Shown: piece by piece, positions 1-7,850 of the stretch
Layout of the letters: each line of letters starts with the position of its first letter
Numbering within the stretch: position 1 is the stretch's first letter
Assembly: GCA_003212515.1 (NCBI GenBank)
Contig: QCPL01000005.1
Span: 25,943-89,942, forward strand
DNA: 64,000 nucleotides
Reading direction: 5' to 3'
DNA from: Prochlorococcus sp. AG-436-M02
Lineage (GTDB): Bacteria > Cyanobacteriota > Cyanobacteriia > PCC-6307 > Cyanobiaceae
Made by a program: the position numbers and the translations under genes
The notes under the pieces: model-generated
Database searches by the model: none
What the model was told of the DNA's origin: nothing
What the model saw: the letters and a program-made list of their open reading frames with translations, nothing else

Positions 1-299
1 GAACCTTTGACTGTTATTTCAAGTAATTTGCGCTCATCTTTTAGATCCTTTAAAAATTTTATATTCCAAGAGGCATCAGGAAAAACTTTTATAAAGGCAT
101 CAAATCTTTGTGATATATCTTTGGCTATTTCTTCTGAGAATAGATTGAATAATTCATTTTTATTTTTGCTGTTAAATGTTTTCTCGAGTCCTTGTTGTAG
201 TACTTCAATTTCTCTGGCTTGCGAAAAATCACTAGATAAAATGATTGAGAGGATAAACACCCCAGAAATCAACAAAAATTTTAGTGATTTTTGTACCAC
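1..299 (-). CDS. Secreted or lipid-anchored hypothetical protein, 3' part cut by window edge
   Basis: The minus strand is open from a GTG at 297-299 to the window edge, so only the first 99 or so residues are present. They begin with a convincing export signal: a charged start (MVQKSLK), a hydrophobic core (FLLISGVFILSIIL) and an SQA cleavage-like site, then a charged, helix-rich region. An in-frame TAG lies 18 bases upstream and no in-frame ATG precedes the signal peptide, which is why GTG was chosen. The plus-strand ORF at 7-327 is its shadow. It is divergent from murG, with 53 bases between the starts. The family is not recognised; export to the periplasm or thylakoid lumen is inferred. 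Confidence 0.6.
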   Translation of the reverse strand, partial: MVQKSLKFLLISGVFILSIILSSDFSQAREIEVLQQGLEKTFNSKNKNELFNLFSEEIAKDISQRFDAFIKVFPDASWNIKFLKDLKDERKLLEITVKG

Positions 300-352
300 A
301 GATGCTCTTGATTTATCTATAACCTAATTGTAGGCATAGAAAAGGATTTTTT

Positions 353-1423
353 ATGACTAAGCTTCTCATTGCTGCTAGTGGTACAGGTGGGCATATTTAT
401 CCTGCACTTTCAGTTTCAGAAGCGTTGCCTGAATCTTGGGAAGTATGTTGGCTGGGGGTTAAAGATCGTCTAGAACAAGTAGTTCTGCCCACAGAATTTG
501 AACTGATCACCATCCCTGTGAAGGCTGTACAAGCGAAAGGAATTAAAAAGTTTGTACAGCTTATTAAACTTTTGTTTTCAGTCATCTTTGTAGTTCGATT
601 AATTAGGAGAAAAAGGATTGACATTGTTTTCACGACAGGAGGTTATATCTCGGCACCTTCAATAATTGCTTCTAGGTTATGTAGAGTCCCTGTTATTTTG
701 CATGAGTCCAATGCTTTCCCAGGGAAAGTTACACGCTTGTTAGCTAGATTTTGTGACCAGGTTGCGTTGGGTTTACCTGTTGCAGAAGAGCATCTGAAAA
801 ACTGCAAGCTAACTGTTACGGGGACCCCTGTTAGACCTCAATTTCTATTTTCCAACCCTTTGCCATCTTGGGTCCCGATGGGAATTACTCCTTTAATCGT
901 TGTAATGGGAGGTAGTCAGGGTGCTGTTGGGTTGAACAAAATGTTCAGAAGGATTCTACCTTCTTTATTGAAGAAGGGATGTCGAGTAGTTCACATCATT
1001 GGGGAAAATGATAACCCATCAGATATTCAAAACTCCAAATTTGTAGAAAAGACTTTTACTGAGGAAGTTGCTGGATTATTGCAACATGCTGATCTTGTAA
1101 TTAGTAGATCAGGTGCTGGCGCTTTAAGTGAAATTGCAGTGTGTAATACCCCCGCAATTCTTATTCCATATCCCTATGCAGCTGATAACCATCAGGAGAT
1201 CAATGCTGCTTATGCAGCTCAGTTTGGTGGGGTATTAATAATTCATGAAAATATATATGCTGCTCAACCTCTGCTTAAATCAATAGGGAATTTACTAGAT
1301 CTTTCTCCTTCTATTAATGACCAAGGGAAAACCTTGTTAAGTAAAATGAGTGAGGGGATAGGCAAGATTGCATCTCCTAAGGCACATCTAGATTTGGTTG
1401 AGATTATTCGTCAATACAGCTAA
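353..1423 (+). CDS. murG: UDP-GlcNAc:undecaprenyl-PP-MurNAc-pentapeptide GlcNAc transferase MurG
   Basis: This glycosyltransferase adds GlcNAc to lipid I to make lipid II, the last cytoplasmic membrane-face step of peptidoglycan synthesis. The 356-residue protein has the GT-B layout: the N-terminal glycine loop ASGTGGHIYPA near residues 8-18, FTTGGYIS near 93, HESNAFPGK near 117, then the UDP-GlcNAc domain with GGSQGA near 187, SRSGAGALSE near 250 and PYPYAADNHQ near 272. Length and motif order match MurG. It starts at an ATG. Its 3' end overlaps the convergent aminotransferase gene by 20 bases. No other wall-synthesis gene adjoins it here. Confidence 0.96.
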   Translation: MTKLLIAASGTGGHIYPALSVSEALPESWEVCWLGVKDRLEQVVLPTEFELITIPVKAVQAKGIKKFVQLIKLLFSVIFVVRLIRRKRIDIVFTTGGYISAPSIIASRLCRVPVILHESNAFPGKVTRLLARFCDQVALGLPVAEEHLKNCKLTVTGTPVRPQFLFSNPLPSWVPMGITPLIVVMGGSQGAVGLNKMFRRILPSLLKKGCRVVHIIGENDNPSDIQNSKFVEKTFTEEVAGLLQHADLVISRSGAGALSEIAVCNTPAILIPYPYAADNHQEINAAYAAQFGGVLIIHENIYAAQPLLKSIGNLLDLSPSINDQGKTLLSKMSEGIGKIASPKAHLDLVEIIRQYS

Positions 1424-2528
1424 GAACTTGTTGCATAGCATTAATTATTTTTTCATTGTCAGATTTTTTCTTAAGACTAATTCTTAGCCAGTTTTCTCCT
1501 AATTCATTAAAAGACCTACAATCTCGTAATAAGATATTTTTTTTAGCAAGAGCTTCTCGGAAGTGGGTAAGTGAAACACTACTTTCTATTAATTGGAAAT
1601 TAGTAGCTGATGGATGTGCGGTGATGCCTGAGAGTTTTTGTAAATTTGTTTGAAGCCATTCCCCCTCAACTTTTACCCAATCCTGAATTTTTTTTACTTG
1701 TGTTTTCAGGATGTCTTCGTCTTCCATTAGCTTTATCCCTACCATTGCCGCTAATCCATTTACTGGCCATGGGTCTCTCCATTCTTGCCATTGTTGGAGT
1801 CTCCTGGGAGAGCTAATTGCGTAGCCCAGCCTTAATCCTGCGATAGAAAATAATTTTGTAAGACTTCGAATAACAATTAGATTTGGATAATGAGCGACGA
1901 ATGGGATAAGTGATTCTTTTTCACCATCTGGTACTAATGGCAGGAAAGCTTCATCGCAAATTACCAGGCTTTGAGATGAAAGCATGGCTTTTAGAGAATT
2001 AAGACTCCAAGATTGTCCAGTGGGATTATGTGGGTTTGTAATCCAGATCACATTTTCATGAGGTTTTAATGGAAAGAATTGTGGAAAAAAAGAGTTCCAT
2101 TTTAAGGGAATGGGACAAGTTATAAATTTGCCATTCCAGCATCTAAGTGCTCTTTTGTAATCTAAGAAACCTGGTGAAGGTAAGATGCTGACTCCATGCC
2201 AGGCGGCATCACGAGCAGCCCAAGTTATCAGCTCTGAAGCTCCATTTCCTGGCAAGACCATAGAAGAGTCGACTTCATGAAATTTACCGATTGCTTCTCT
2301 TAGCCTTAAATAACTGCGATCAGGGTAGATTTTCAGTGCAGTGCCATTAACTCCTTGGGATAGACATTTTTGCAGATTAGGAGGAAGAGGAAAGGGGGTT
2401 AAAGAGGCACTAGCGTCAATAAGAGAACTTATATTTACTTTTAGCCTGTTTGCTTCTTGCTCTAGATTTCCACCATGTTGAAGCAAAAGTTTTTGACCAT
2501 GTTCCGAAAACTTATTGTTTAAACCCAT
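1404..2528 (-). CDS. PLP aminotransferase, CobD/CobC-like (threonine-phosphate decarboxylase or histidinol-phosphate aminotransferase family)
   Basis: This is a class I/II fold-type I PLP enzyme of 374 residues. Visible motifs are the substrate/PLP loop PGNGASELI near residue 95, NPHNPTGQ near 168, DEAFLPLV near 194 and the Schiff-base lysine in [15 protein letters not shown] near 225. The overall pattern, including the N-terminal HGGN(L) segment, resembles CobD/CobC proteins, which make the aminopropanol arm of cobalamin. Prochlorococcus makes a B12-type corrinoid, so a cobalamin role is plausible. HisC-like activity cannot be excluded by reading alone. The gene overlaps the start of its shadowless upstream neighbour pyrD by 10 bases at the 3' end of pyrD, suggesting a leftward rnhA-pyrD-aminotransferase transcription unit. 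Confidence 0.8.
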   Translation of the reverse strand: MGLNNKFSEHGQKLLLQHGGNLEQEANRLKVNISSLIDASASLTPFPLPPNLQKCLSQGVNGTALKIYPDRSYLRLREAIGKFHEVDSSMVLPGNGASELITWAARDAAWHGVSILPSPGFLDYKRALRCWNGKFITCPIPLKWNSFFPQFFPLKPHENVIWITNPHNPTGQSWSLNSLKAMLSSQSLVICDEAFLPLVPDGEKESLIPFVAHYPNLIVIRSLTKLFSIAGLRLGYAISSPRRLQQWQEWRDPWPVNGLAAMVGIKLMEDEDILKTQVKKIQDWVKVEGEWLQTNLQKLSGITAHPSATNFQLIESSVSLTHFREALAKKNILLRDCRSFNELGENWLRISLKKKSDNEKIINAMQQVLSCIDE

Positions 2529-3715
2529 GGCAATTCACTGCCTACAGCTTCTTTGATATTCCGACATCCATGTCGATTCAGTTGAGTGATTAAACCCTCA
2601 AGTATATGAGGAACTAGAATAGGACCTTGAAAAATCCATCCTGTGTATACTTGTATAAGAGATGCACCAGCTGCAATACGCTCCCAAGCACTTTCTGCAG
2701 AATCAATACCTCCAACACCTACTAAAGGTAAATCTTCTCCTGCATTTTTTCTTAACCGTCTAAGTACTTCTAAGGCTCTTGAACGCAATGGATTGCCACT
2801 AAGTCCACCTTGCTCTAGGCTAAGTGGCTTTCCAGTTTGTAAAATAATGCGTTTTTCTAGACCTAATCTATCTAAACTAGTATTAGTGGCGATAATTCCC
2901 GCCAACCCTTCTTGATAGGCTACTTGTGCTAGATTATCAATTTCTTTATTATTTAAATCTGGAGCAATCTTAACAAGGAGTGGTGGGCAAGAAGTCAAAC
3001 GTCTAAGTTTTTTTATCAATTTTCTTAATTCTGTTGAATCTTGTAATTTACGTAGTCCCGGTGTATTTGGCGAACTGACATTAATAACTGCATAATCAGC
3101 CAATGATCCCAAGATTTCAAGAGAATAAGCATAATCATCAGGCGCATCTTCAAGAGCAGTTATTTTTGACTTGCCTAAATTCAGACCAATGATTGACGAC
3201 CTACTCCCTGGTGGTGGTAACCTCTGCTTCTCAAGAGTTTCTTTCATTTTTGATGCCCCACGATTGTTAAATCCCATTCGATTTAAAGCAGCCTTTTCTT
3301 TTGAGAGTCGGAAAAGTCTTGGCTTGGGGTTGCCTAATTGAGCATGCCAAGTGACTGTGCCCAGTTCAACAAAGCCAAAGCCAAAGTTGTGCCATATAGA
3401 AGCTGCAATTCCATTTTTGTCAAATCCTGCAGCAAGCCCTAAGGGATTCTGAAAGTTACATCCAAATAAAGTTTGCTCTAGCTTGGCATCTCTACGCTGT
3501 AGCTCTTTCTCTAATTCCTCCAACAATGTAGCTATACCTGGCCATTTTCTATAAAGGGCGGCTTTCTCTAGACTATTAAGAGTGAGTTGGCTTAGTTGTT
3601 CAGCATCAATGCCATCGTCTCGTTCAAGGATGTGCCCAAAGAACTGCTTGTACAAAAAATTACTTGAGAAGAACCTAGTTTGTGAGTTATTTCCCATTTT
3701 ACTTTTAATGATCAC
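2519..3715 (-). CDS. pyrD: Dihydroorotate dehydrogenase (quinone), class 2
   Basis: It oxidises dihydroorotate to orotate with quinone as acceptor, in pyrimidine synthesis at the membrane. The 398-residue protein has the N-terminal helical extension typical of membrane-bound class 2 enzymes, then the FMN barrel: AAGFDKNG near 97, NRMGFNNRG near 145, [11 protein letters not shown] near 213 (this segment holds the class 2 catalytic serine), LVKIAPDL near 247 and GGLSGNPLR with VGVGGI towards the end. Two starts are possible: ATG at 3715, overlapping rnhA by 11 bases, or ATG at 3697 (MGNNSQ). Another pyrimidine gene, pyrB, lies at 38.8 kb and is not linked. Confidence 0.95.
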   Translation of the reverse strand: MIIKSKMGNNSQTRFFSSNFLYKQFFGHILERDDGIDAEQLSQLTLNSLEKAALYRKWPGIATLLEELEKELQRRDAKLEQTLFGCNFQNPLGLAAGFDKNGIAASIWHNFGFGFVELGTVTWHAQLGNPKPRLFRLSKEKAALNRMGFNNRGASKMKETLEKQRLPPPGSRSSIIGLNLGKSKITALEDAPDDYAYSLEILGSLADYAVINVSSPNTPGLRKLQDSTELRKLIKKLRRLTSCPPLLVKIAPDLNNKEIDNLAQVAYQEGLAGIIATNTSLDRLGLEKRIILQTGKPLSLEQGGLSGNPLRSRALEVLRRLRKNAGEDLPLVGVGGIDSAESAWERIAAGASLIQVYTGWIFQGPILVPHILEGLITQLNRHGCRNIKEAVGSELPWV

Positions 3716-4184
3716 ATTGAAGTTTTATAGCAATTTTTTTTGAAAAGCTTACTGCGATATCATCTACTCTTTCATTATCAGGATCGCCATTATGACCTTT
3801 TACATATTTGAGAGATACATTAGATAAACGAGATTCATCTAATACTTTCCATAAATCTTGATTAAGAACTGCTTTTCCAGAAGCGGTTTTCCAACCTTTT
3901 TTCTTCCAGCCTTGCATCCAAGTATCAAAGCCATTAATTAGATATTTACTATCTGTTCGGATTGCAAGTGTTGGATGTCTATCAAGTTGTTTTAATTCCT
4001 TAAGAATCTCTATTGCAGCCTGAAGTTCCATACGATTATTTGTTGTTTGTGCTTCATATCCACCAAATTCTTGAATTGTCCCATCTTCAAAACGTATTAG
4101 TGCACCCCATCCACCTGGGCCAGGATTGCCACTACATGCTCCATCAGTTGCGGCTGCTATTACTTGACCATGTGCTTGGATCAT
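3705..4184 (-). CDS. rnhA: Ribonuclease HI
   Basis: RNase HI cuts the RNA strand of RNA:DNA hybrids. The catalytic acidic residues are all visible: [16 protein letters not shown] at the N-terminus, [15 protein letters not shown] and DNERVDDIA. The ORF track extends the frame to 4247, but those extra 21 residues cross the rplL terminator hairpin at 4186-4215. The ATG at 4184 (MIQAHGQ) gives about 159 residues, the normal family length, and is therefore preferred. It is followed by pyrD with a short overlap. Because a strong terminator sits just upstream, rnhA needs either read-through or a promoter within that short gap. Confidence 0.93.
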   Translation of the reverse strand: MIQAHGQVIAAATDGACSGNPGPGGWGALIRFEDGTIQEFGGYEAQTTNNRMELQAAIEILKELKQLDRHPTLAIRTDSKYLINGFDTWMQGWKKKGWKTASGKAVLNQDLWKVLDESRLSNVSLKYVKGHNGDPDNERVDDIAVSFSKKIAIKLQCDH

Positions 4185-4185
4185 T

Positions 4186-4215
4186 GAAAAAAATAGCCGG
4201 TCAAATATGACCGGC
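4186..4215 (-). terminator. Rho-independent terminator of the ribosomal-protein operon, downstream of rplL
   Basis: Read on the minus strand, GCCGGTCA-TATT-TGACCGGC forms a perfect 8-bp stem with a 4-base loop, followed by TATTTTTTTC. It lies about 45 bases after the rplL stop and directly before the rnhA ATG. Confidence 0.88.
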
Positions 4216-4261
4216 GACAAAGAACAGAAATTAGACCTTATGCGCAAATAATAGCTAGGAA

Positions 4262-4654
4262 TTACTTAAGAGTTACTTTCCCACCTACTTCTTCTATTGC
4301 TTTTTTTAGAGCTTCAGCTTCATCTTTGGAAATGCCTTCTTTTATGGTTTTTGGCGCTGCCTCTACCATTGCTTTAGCATCACCTAAGCCTAAGCCCGTA
4401 GCGTTTCTTACTTCTTTAAGAACTTTGATTTTGGCAGAAGCATCGAAGCTTTCTAGCACAACATCAAATTCGGTTTTTTCTTCAGCAGCAGCTTCACCAC
4501 CACCACTGGCTGCACCTGGAGCTGCCATGACGACCCCAGCAGAAGCTGCTGCTGAGACGCCAAAGGCATCTTCTATTTGTTTAACAAGCTCTGAGGCTTC
4601 TAGCAGGGAAAGAGACTTAAGTGACTCTAAAATCTCGTCTGTTTTTGAAGACAT
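4262..4654 (-). CDS. rplL: 50S ribosomal protein L7/L12
   Basis: L7/L12 forms the flexible stalk that recruits translation GTPases to the ribosome. The 130-residue protein has the dimerising N-terminal helices (about residues 1-35), an alanine/glycine-rich hinge ([16 protein letters not shown], about 44-60) and the conserved globular C-terminal domain with KIKVLKEVR and [12 protein letters not shown]. Length is normal. It is the last gene of the leftward rplK-rplA-rplJ-rplL group, 55 bases after rplJ, and is followed by a strong terminator. rpoB does not follow it, unlike in E. coli. Confidence 0.98.
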   Translation of the reverse strand: MSSKTDEILESLKSLSLLEASELVKQIEDAFGVSAAASAGVVMAAPGAASGGGEAAAEEKTEFDVVLESFDASAKIKVLKEVRNATGLGLGDAKAMVEAAPKTIKEGISKDEAEALKKAIEEVGGKVTLK

Positions 4655-4709
4655 GATTGGAATACAAAAAGTATTTGGGAGAAAAAGTTTTAGTCGAAGA
4701 TTTTGCTAG

Positions 4710-5237
4710 TTAGCTTTCGCTACTTTCAGCATGTTGTTTAAGCGACCTTGCTATGCCAGAAGGAACCTCATTAATACCAACAGCAATTTTTGTAGTGATG
4801 GAATTTAATGCTCCAGCAATTTGTGCCATGAGTACTTCTTTCGAAGGTAGAGCAGCAATTGCTTTTATTTCATCAAGAGTAAGAAGTTTGCCTTCAAAAA
4901 GGCCTCCTTTTGTCTCAGATTTTTTGGTTTCCTTTTGGAAAGATTGGACTGCTTTAAGAGCACTTCCTACATCGCCTTTTACAAGAACAAATGCATTAGT
5001 GCCACTTAATAAAGATTCAAGGCCTGTCCAAGAAGAATTCCCATTAATTGCTTTACGCATCAAGGTGTTTTTAGCAACCTTGCAGATGCCTTTGCTTGGC
5101 TCTAGACGAGAACGCAAATCAGACATCTCTTTAATGGATAAGCCCTTGAAATCAAGAACTAAAGCCATTTCAGCTTCGTCGAGGAGGCCTTTAATCTCTT
5201 CGACAATTTGTTTTTTGCTCTCCAGCGTGCGGCCCAT
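4710..5237 (-). CDS. rplJ: 50S ribosomal protein L10
   Basis: L10 anchors L7/L12 dimers to 23S rRNA and in many bacteria represses its own mRNA. The family start [19 protein letters not shown] corresponds to ATG at 5237, giving 175 residues; the ORF track's ATG at 5273 adds 12 residues ([12 protein letters not shown]) not typical of the family and is less likely. Conserved parts include [16 protein letters not shown] and the KNTLMRKA segment. About 200 non-coding bases separate it from rplA, consistent with a regulatory leader. Confidence 0.95.
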   Translation of the reverse strand: MGRTLESKKQIVEEIKGLLDEAEMALVLDFKGLSIKEMSDLRSRLEPSKGICKVAKNTLMRKAINGNSSWTGLESLLSGTNAFVLVKGDVGSALKAVQSFQKETKKSETKGGLFEGKLLTLDEIKAIAALPSKEVLMAQIAGALNSITTKIAVGINEVPSGIARSLKQHAESSES

Positions 5238-5476
5238 AGGGATTGGATCGAATCGGGGGAAGAAGCGGGACATACGGCCGTTTAATCTCTCAAAACAAAG
5301 AGACGAGGCAGCCGTTGATTCAATCCATTTATGGAAAATCTTTGCGTTTACCTCGGCAGGATTTTAATGAATTAATCTGAAAGTTTTATTCAGAACCATC
5401 CAGACCTGCTGTCTATGGCCGGGCGCATGCCCGTTTTGGAATTAACCAATACTCTTACCTTACAACAAAGAGGTTT
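5238..5476 (-). promoter_or_regulatory. rplJ leader, candidate L10-L7/L12 autoregulatory region
   Basis: An unusually long gap for this operon lies between the rplA stop and the rplJ start. On the minus strand it opens with a CGGGC-ATGC-GCCCG hairpin near 5422-5436, then a long unstructured-looking stretch. In many bacteria this position carries the L10 leader bound by L10(L12)4. The role is inferred from position and length; a full secondary-structure match was not established. Confidence 0.4.
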
Positions 5477-6181
5477 CTAATCTTCTTTATTGTCTTGCAA
5501 AGCAGCAAAATCTACCTCGACAGAAGGTCCCATAGTTGAAGTGATATAAAGACTTTTCCAGTAACGGCCCTTTGCACCACTTGGCTTATTCCTATCAATA
5601 GTCTCATGCAAGACCTTAAGGTTTGCATAAAGATCTTCTTCCGAAAAACTTGCTTTTCCAAAACGAACATGGACAATTCCTGCCCTGTCAGCTCTGAATT
5701 CAAGTTTCCCAGCTTTAAATTCTTTTATTGCTCCAGTTAGATCTGTAGTAACAGTTCCAGCCTTAGGGTTTGGCATTAGGCCTCTAGGACCAAGTACACG
5801 GCCTAGTTTTGCAACTTTAGGCATCATGTCTGGTGTTGAAATCAGTAGATCAAAATTGAGTTCTCCTTTATTGATTGTTTCAATTAAATCTTCTTCTCCA
5901 GAAAGGTCTGCTCCTGCTTTGTTCGCCTCAACAATTTTTTCGCCTTTTGAGATAACCGCAATTCGTACTTTTTGACCAGTACCTTTTGGAAGTGCAACTG
6001 TAGTTCTTAGTTGTTGGTCCGTGTATTTTGGGTCAATACCTAAACGGATATGCGCTTCGATAGTTTCATCGAACTTTGCATTTGCATTTTCTTTAACTAA
6101 CTTGATTGCGTCTAAAGGCAAATATGACCTCCCCTCAACTTTGGAGGATAGGGCGGCCATTCTTTTGGAAGTTTTTTTCAT
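5477..6181 (-). CDS. rplA: 50S ribosomal protein L1
   Basis: L1 forms the second ribosomal stalk and helps release E-site tRNA. The 234-residue protein shows the family hallmarks: [16 protein letters not shown] near the N-terminus, [11 protein letters not shown], the [21 protein letters not shown] signature near 137-157 and a C-terminal [16 protein letters not shown]. Length is normal. It follows rplK with an 88-base gap and precedes the rplJ leader. In other bacteria L1 represses the rplK-rplA mRNA by binding a mimic of its rRNA site. Confidence 0.98.
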   Translation of the reverse strand: MKKTSKRMAALSSKVEGRSYLPLDAIKLVKENANAKFDETIEAHIRLGIDPKYTDQQLRTTVALPKGTGQKVRIAVISKGEKIVEANKAGADLSGEEDLIETINKGELNFDLLISTPDMMPKVAKLGRVLGPRGLMPNPKAGTVTTDLTGAIKEFKAGKLEFRADRAGIVHVRFGKASFSEEDLYANLKVLHETIDRNKPSGAKGRYWKSLYITSTMGPSVEVDFAALQDNKED

Positions 6182-6269
6182 AAAATTTGGGGTTCAAGCG
6201 ACGTTTTGGTCTCCCCCTGTAAATGTGGAAAAATTAGGTATGAGAGATAAAGAGTGGTAAGTGAATTAA

Positions 6270-6695
6270 TCACTCACTAATCGAAACACCCATATTGCGG
6301 GCAGTCCCTTCAATTACCTTCATTGCTGATTCAATATTATTACAGTTGAGATCAGGCAATTTGGTTTTTGCAATTTCTTCTAGTTGGCTACGGTTAATAC
6401 TACCGGCTTGACCTTTAGCAGATTCTCCCGAGCCTTTAGCAATTCCTGCAGCCTTGGTAATAAGCACTGATGCAGGGGGGGTTTTAGTGATAAAAGTGAA
6501 ACTTCTGTCTTCAAAAACAGATATCTCAACAGGGATTACAAAACCTGCTTTGTCTTGGGTTCTGGCATTGTATTCCTTACAAAAAGCCATAATGTTAACC
6601 CCATGCTGGCCAAGAGCGGGACCAACTGGAGGGGCTGGATTTGCTTTGCCGGCCTGAAGGGCCAACTTGATCACAGCTACAACTTTCTTTGCCAT
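6270..6695 (-). CDS. rplK: 50S ribosomal protein L11
   Basis: L11 builds the GTPase-associated centre with the L10/L12 stalk. The 141-residue protein has the N-terminal proline-rich [20 protein letters not shown] segment, which contacts elongation factors, and the C-terminal RNA-binding domain ending in the [19 protein letters not shown] signature. Length is exactly typical. It begins a ribosomal-protein unit about 117 bases after nusG, and that gap contains two small hairpins that could be a leader element. Confidence 0.98.
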   Translation of the reverse strand: MAKKVVAVIKLALQAGKANPAPPVGPALGQHGVNIMAFCKEYNARTQDKAGFVIPVEISVFEDRSFTFITKTPPASVLITKAAGIAKGSGESAKGQAGSINRSQLEEIAKTKLPDLNCNNIESAMKVIEGTARNMGVSISE

Positions 6696-6750
6696 CTTTC
6701 TTGAGAAAATGATTAATTACGGATTACCTTGATAAAAGGAAAATTTTGAA

Positions 6751-6803
6751 AAGGTTATGGGAAACCTACTTCATTTGGATGCCCACTAATTAAATAATGG
6801 GCA
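6751..6803 (-). promoter_or_regulatory. Tandem hairpins between nusG and rplK
   Basis: Two inverted repeats lie in the nusG-rplK gap. TGCCCA/TGGGCA (6780-6785 with 6798-6803) encloses an AT-rich 12-base loop, and AGGTT/AACCT (6752-6756 with 6763-6767) encloses six bases. Neither is followed by a T-run on the minus strand, so they do not look like a terminator. Position fits an rplK-rplA mRNA leader (possible L1 target), but this is inference. Confidence 0.3.
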
Positions 6804-6812
6804 ATTCATCAG

Positions 6813-7472
6813 TTAGTTCTGTTTACTGATCTGAGAGAATTCAAGCTCTACGGGAGTTTCTCTGCCAAAAATTGAAAGAAGGGCTTTTAACTTATTGCGC
6901 TCTCCAGATACCTCTATGACTTCTCCTTGGAAATCTTTAAAAGGTCCTGACGTCACAAGAATCTGGTCTCCCTCACTTAAATCGAGTTTCACAACTGTTT
7001 TCTTTTCTGCCGCTCGTTTGAAAATTCGATTTACTTCTTGCCTACTTAGTGGCCTTGGTTTTATATGACCACGCCCTCTACCAGTTGCCCTACGGTCTTC
7101 AGCTCCAACAAAATTGATGACGTTTGGTGTACTTCGAACCGCCATCATTGTGTCTTCATCAAGAACCATTCGCACAAGTACGTATCCAGGGAAGACTTTC
7201 TCTTCAGTTGATTGTCTACTCCCATCTTTTTTTACTTTCACCGCAGGAGAGTGAGGAATTTCTATCTCAAGGATTCTATTGCTAACCCCTAATGTGACAG
7301 ATCTTTGCTCAAGAGTAGCTTTGACTTTTTTTTCGCAACTTGAAGCTACTTGAATTGCATACCAGCGAGCAATAGTTGTTTTTCCATAAGAGCTGTTCTC
7401 CTCGCTATTAGTGGGAGAAGGTATATCCATTACTTGGCTAGATTTGTTGGGTGTGGGTTCAATTTCTGACAC
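6813..7472 (-). CDS. nusG: Transcription elongation/antitermination factor NusG
   Basis: NusG binds RNA polymerase, increases processivity and couples transcription to translation or Rho. The 219-residue protein has a non-conserved acidic N-terminal tail of about 35 residues, the NGN domain from ARWYAIQVASSCEKKVK through VFPGYVLVRMVLDEDTM, and a C-terminal KOW domain with EGDQILVTSGPFKDFQGEV. It follows secE by 55 bases in the classic secE-nusG-rplK order. The N-terminal tail makes the start slightly uncertain, since ATG at the MDIPSP position is also in frame. Confidence 0.97.
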   Translation of the reverse strand: MSEIEPTPNKSSQVMDIPSPTNSEENSSYGKTTIARWYAIQVASSCEKKVKATLEQRSVTLGVSNRILEIEIPHSPAVKVKKDGSRQSTEEKVFPGYVLVRMVLDEDTMMAVRSTPNVINFVGAEDRRATGRGRGHIKPRPLSRQEVNRIFKRAAEKKTVVKLDLSEGDQILVTSGPFKDFQGEVIEVSGERNKLKALLSIFGRETPVELEFSQISKQN

Positions 7473-7526
7473 TTTTGAAAGTTGAATTTAAGTGAGGTTG
7501 AAAGAAGATGTTGAACTTTTATTTAT

Positions 7527-7769
7527 TCAACGGAAGATTTGTGAGGCCCCCCAGCCGAAGAACCGGCTGACGGATGCTATTAATGCTGCCGATAGTGTAA
7601 CCATTAAAATCACGGCTATCGACTCGCTAAATAGTTGTTGTCTACTGGGCCACACAACCAGTTTTAACTCATCAACAGTAGAACCTATGAAGCCCTTTTT
7701 AGGAGAGGGCTTCTCTTTCTCTGGTTGAGAGAGGGAATCTGGTGTTTCTTGAGGAGTTGAGCTTGACAC
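7527..7769 (-). CDS. secE: Preprotein translocase subunit SecE
   Basis: SecE is the small essential clamp subunit of the SecYEG channel in plasma and thylakoid membranes. The 80-residue protein has a charged, proline-rich N-terminal tail, the conserved amphipathic stretch DELKLVVWPSRQQLFSES and one transmembrane helix (about residues 48-66). This single-TM form is usual for cyanobacteria. It starts the secE-nusG-rplKAJL series and is preceded by about 80 bases after the ClpB-like gene stop side, enough for a promoter. Confidence 0.93.
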   Translation of the reverse strand: MSSSTPQETPDSLSQPEKEKPSPKKGFIGSTVDELKLVVWPSRQQLFSESIAVILMVTLSAALIASVSRFFGWGASQIFR

Positions 7770-7850
7770 GCTATATAAGCCTGAGGCTAATTATGCCTGT
7801 GCGTATGCAATGGCCTTTTATAAATAATAGGTTAATCGATAAACAAATTG

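Noticed and set aside
7-327. Plus-strand ORF of 106 residues at the window start
   Set aside because: It is the complement of a better minus-strand gene with a signal peptide; its own composition is serine- and phenylalanine-rich, typical of an antisense shadow.
4753-5367. 204-residue plus-strand ORF opposite rplJ
   Set aside because: It is the antisense shadow of rplJ and its leader; no motif or start context supports it.
4262-7769. Expected rpoB-rpoC downstream of rplL
   Set aside because: A terminator and rnhA follow instead; in cyanobacteria the rpo genes are located elsewhere, so this is not a deletion.
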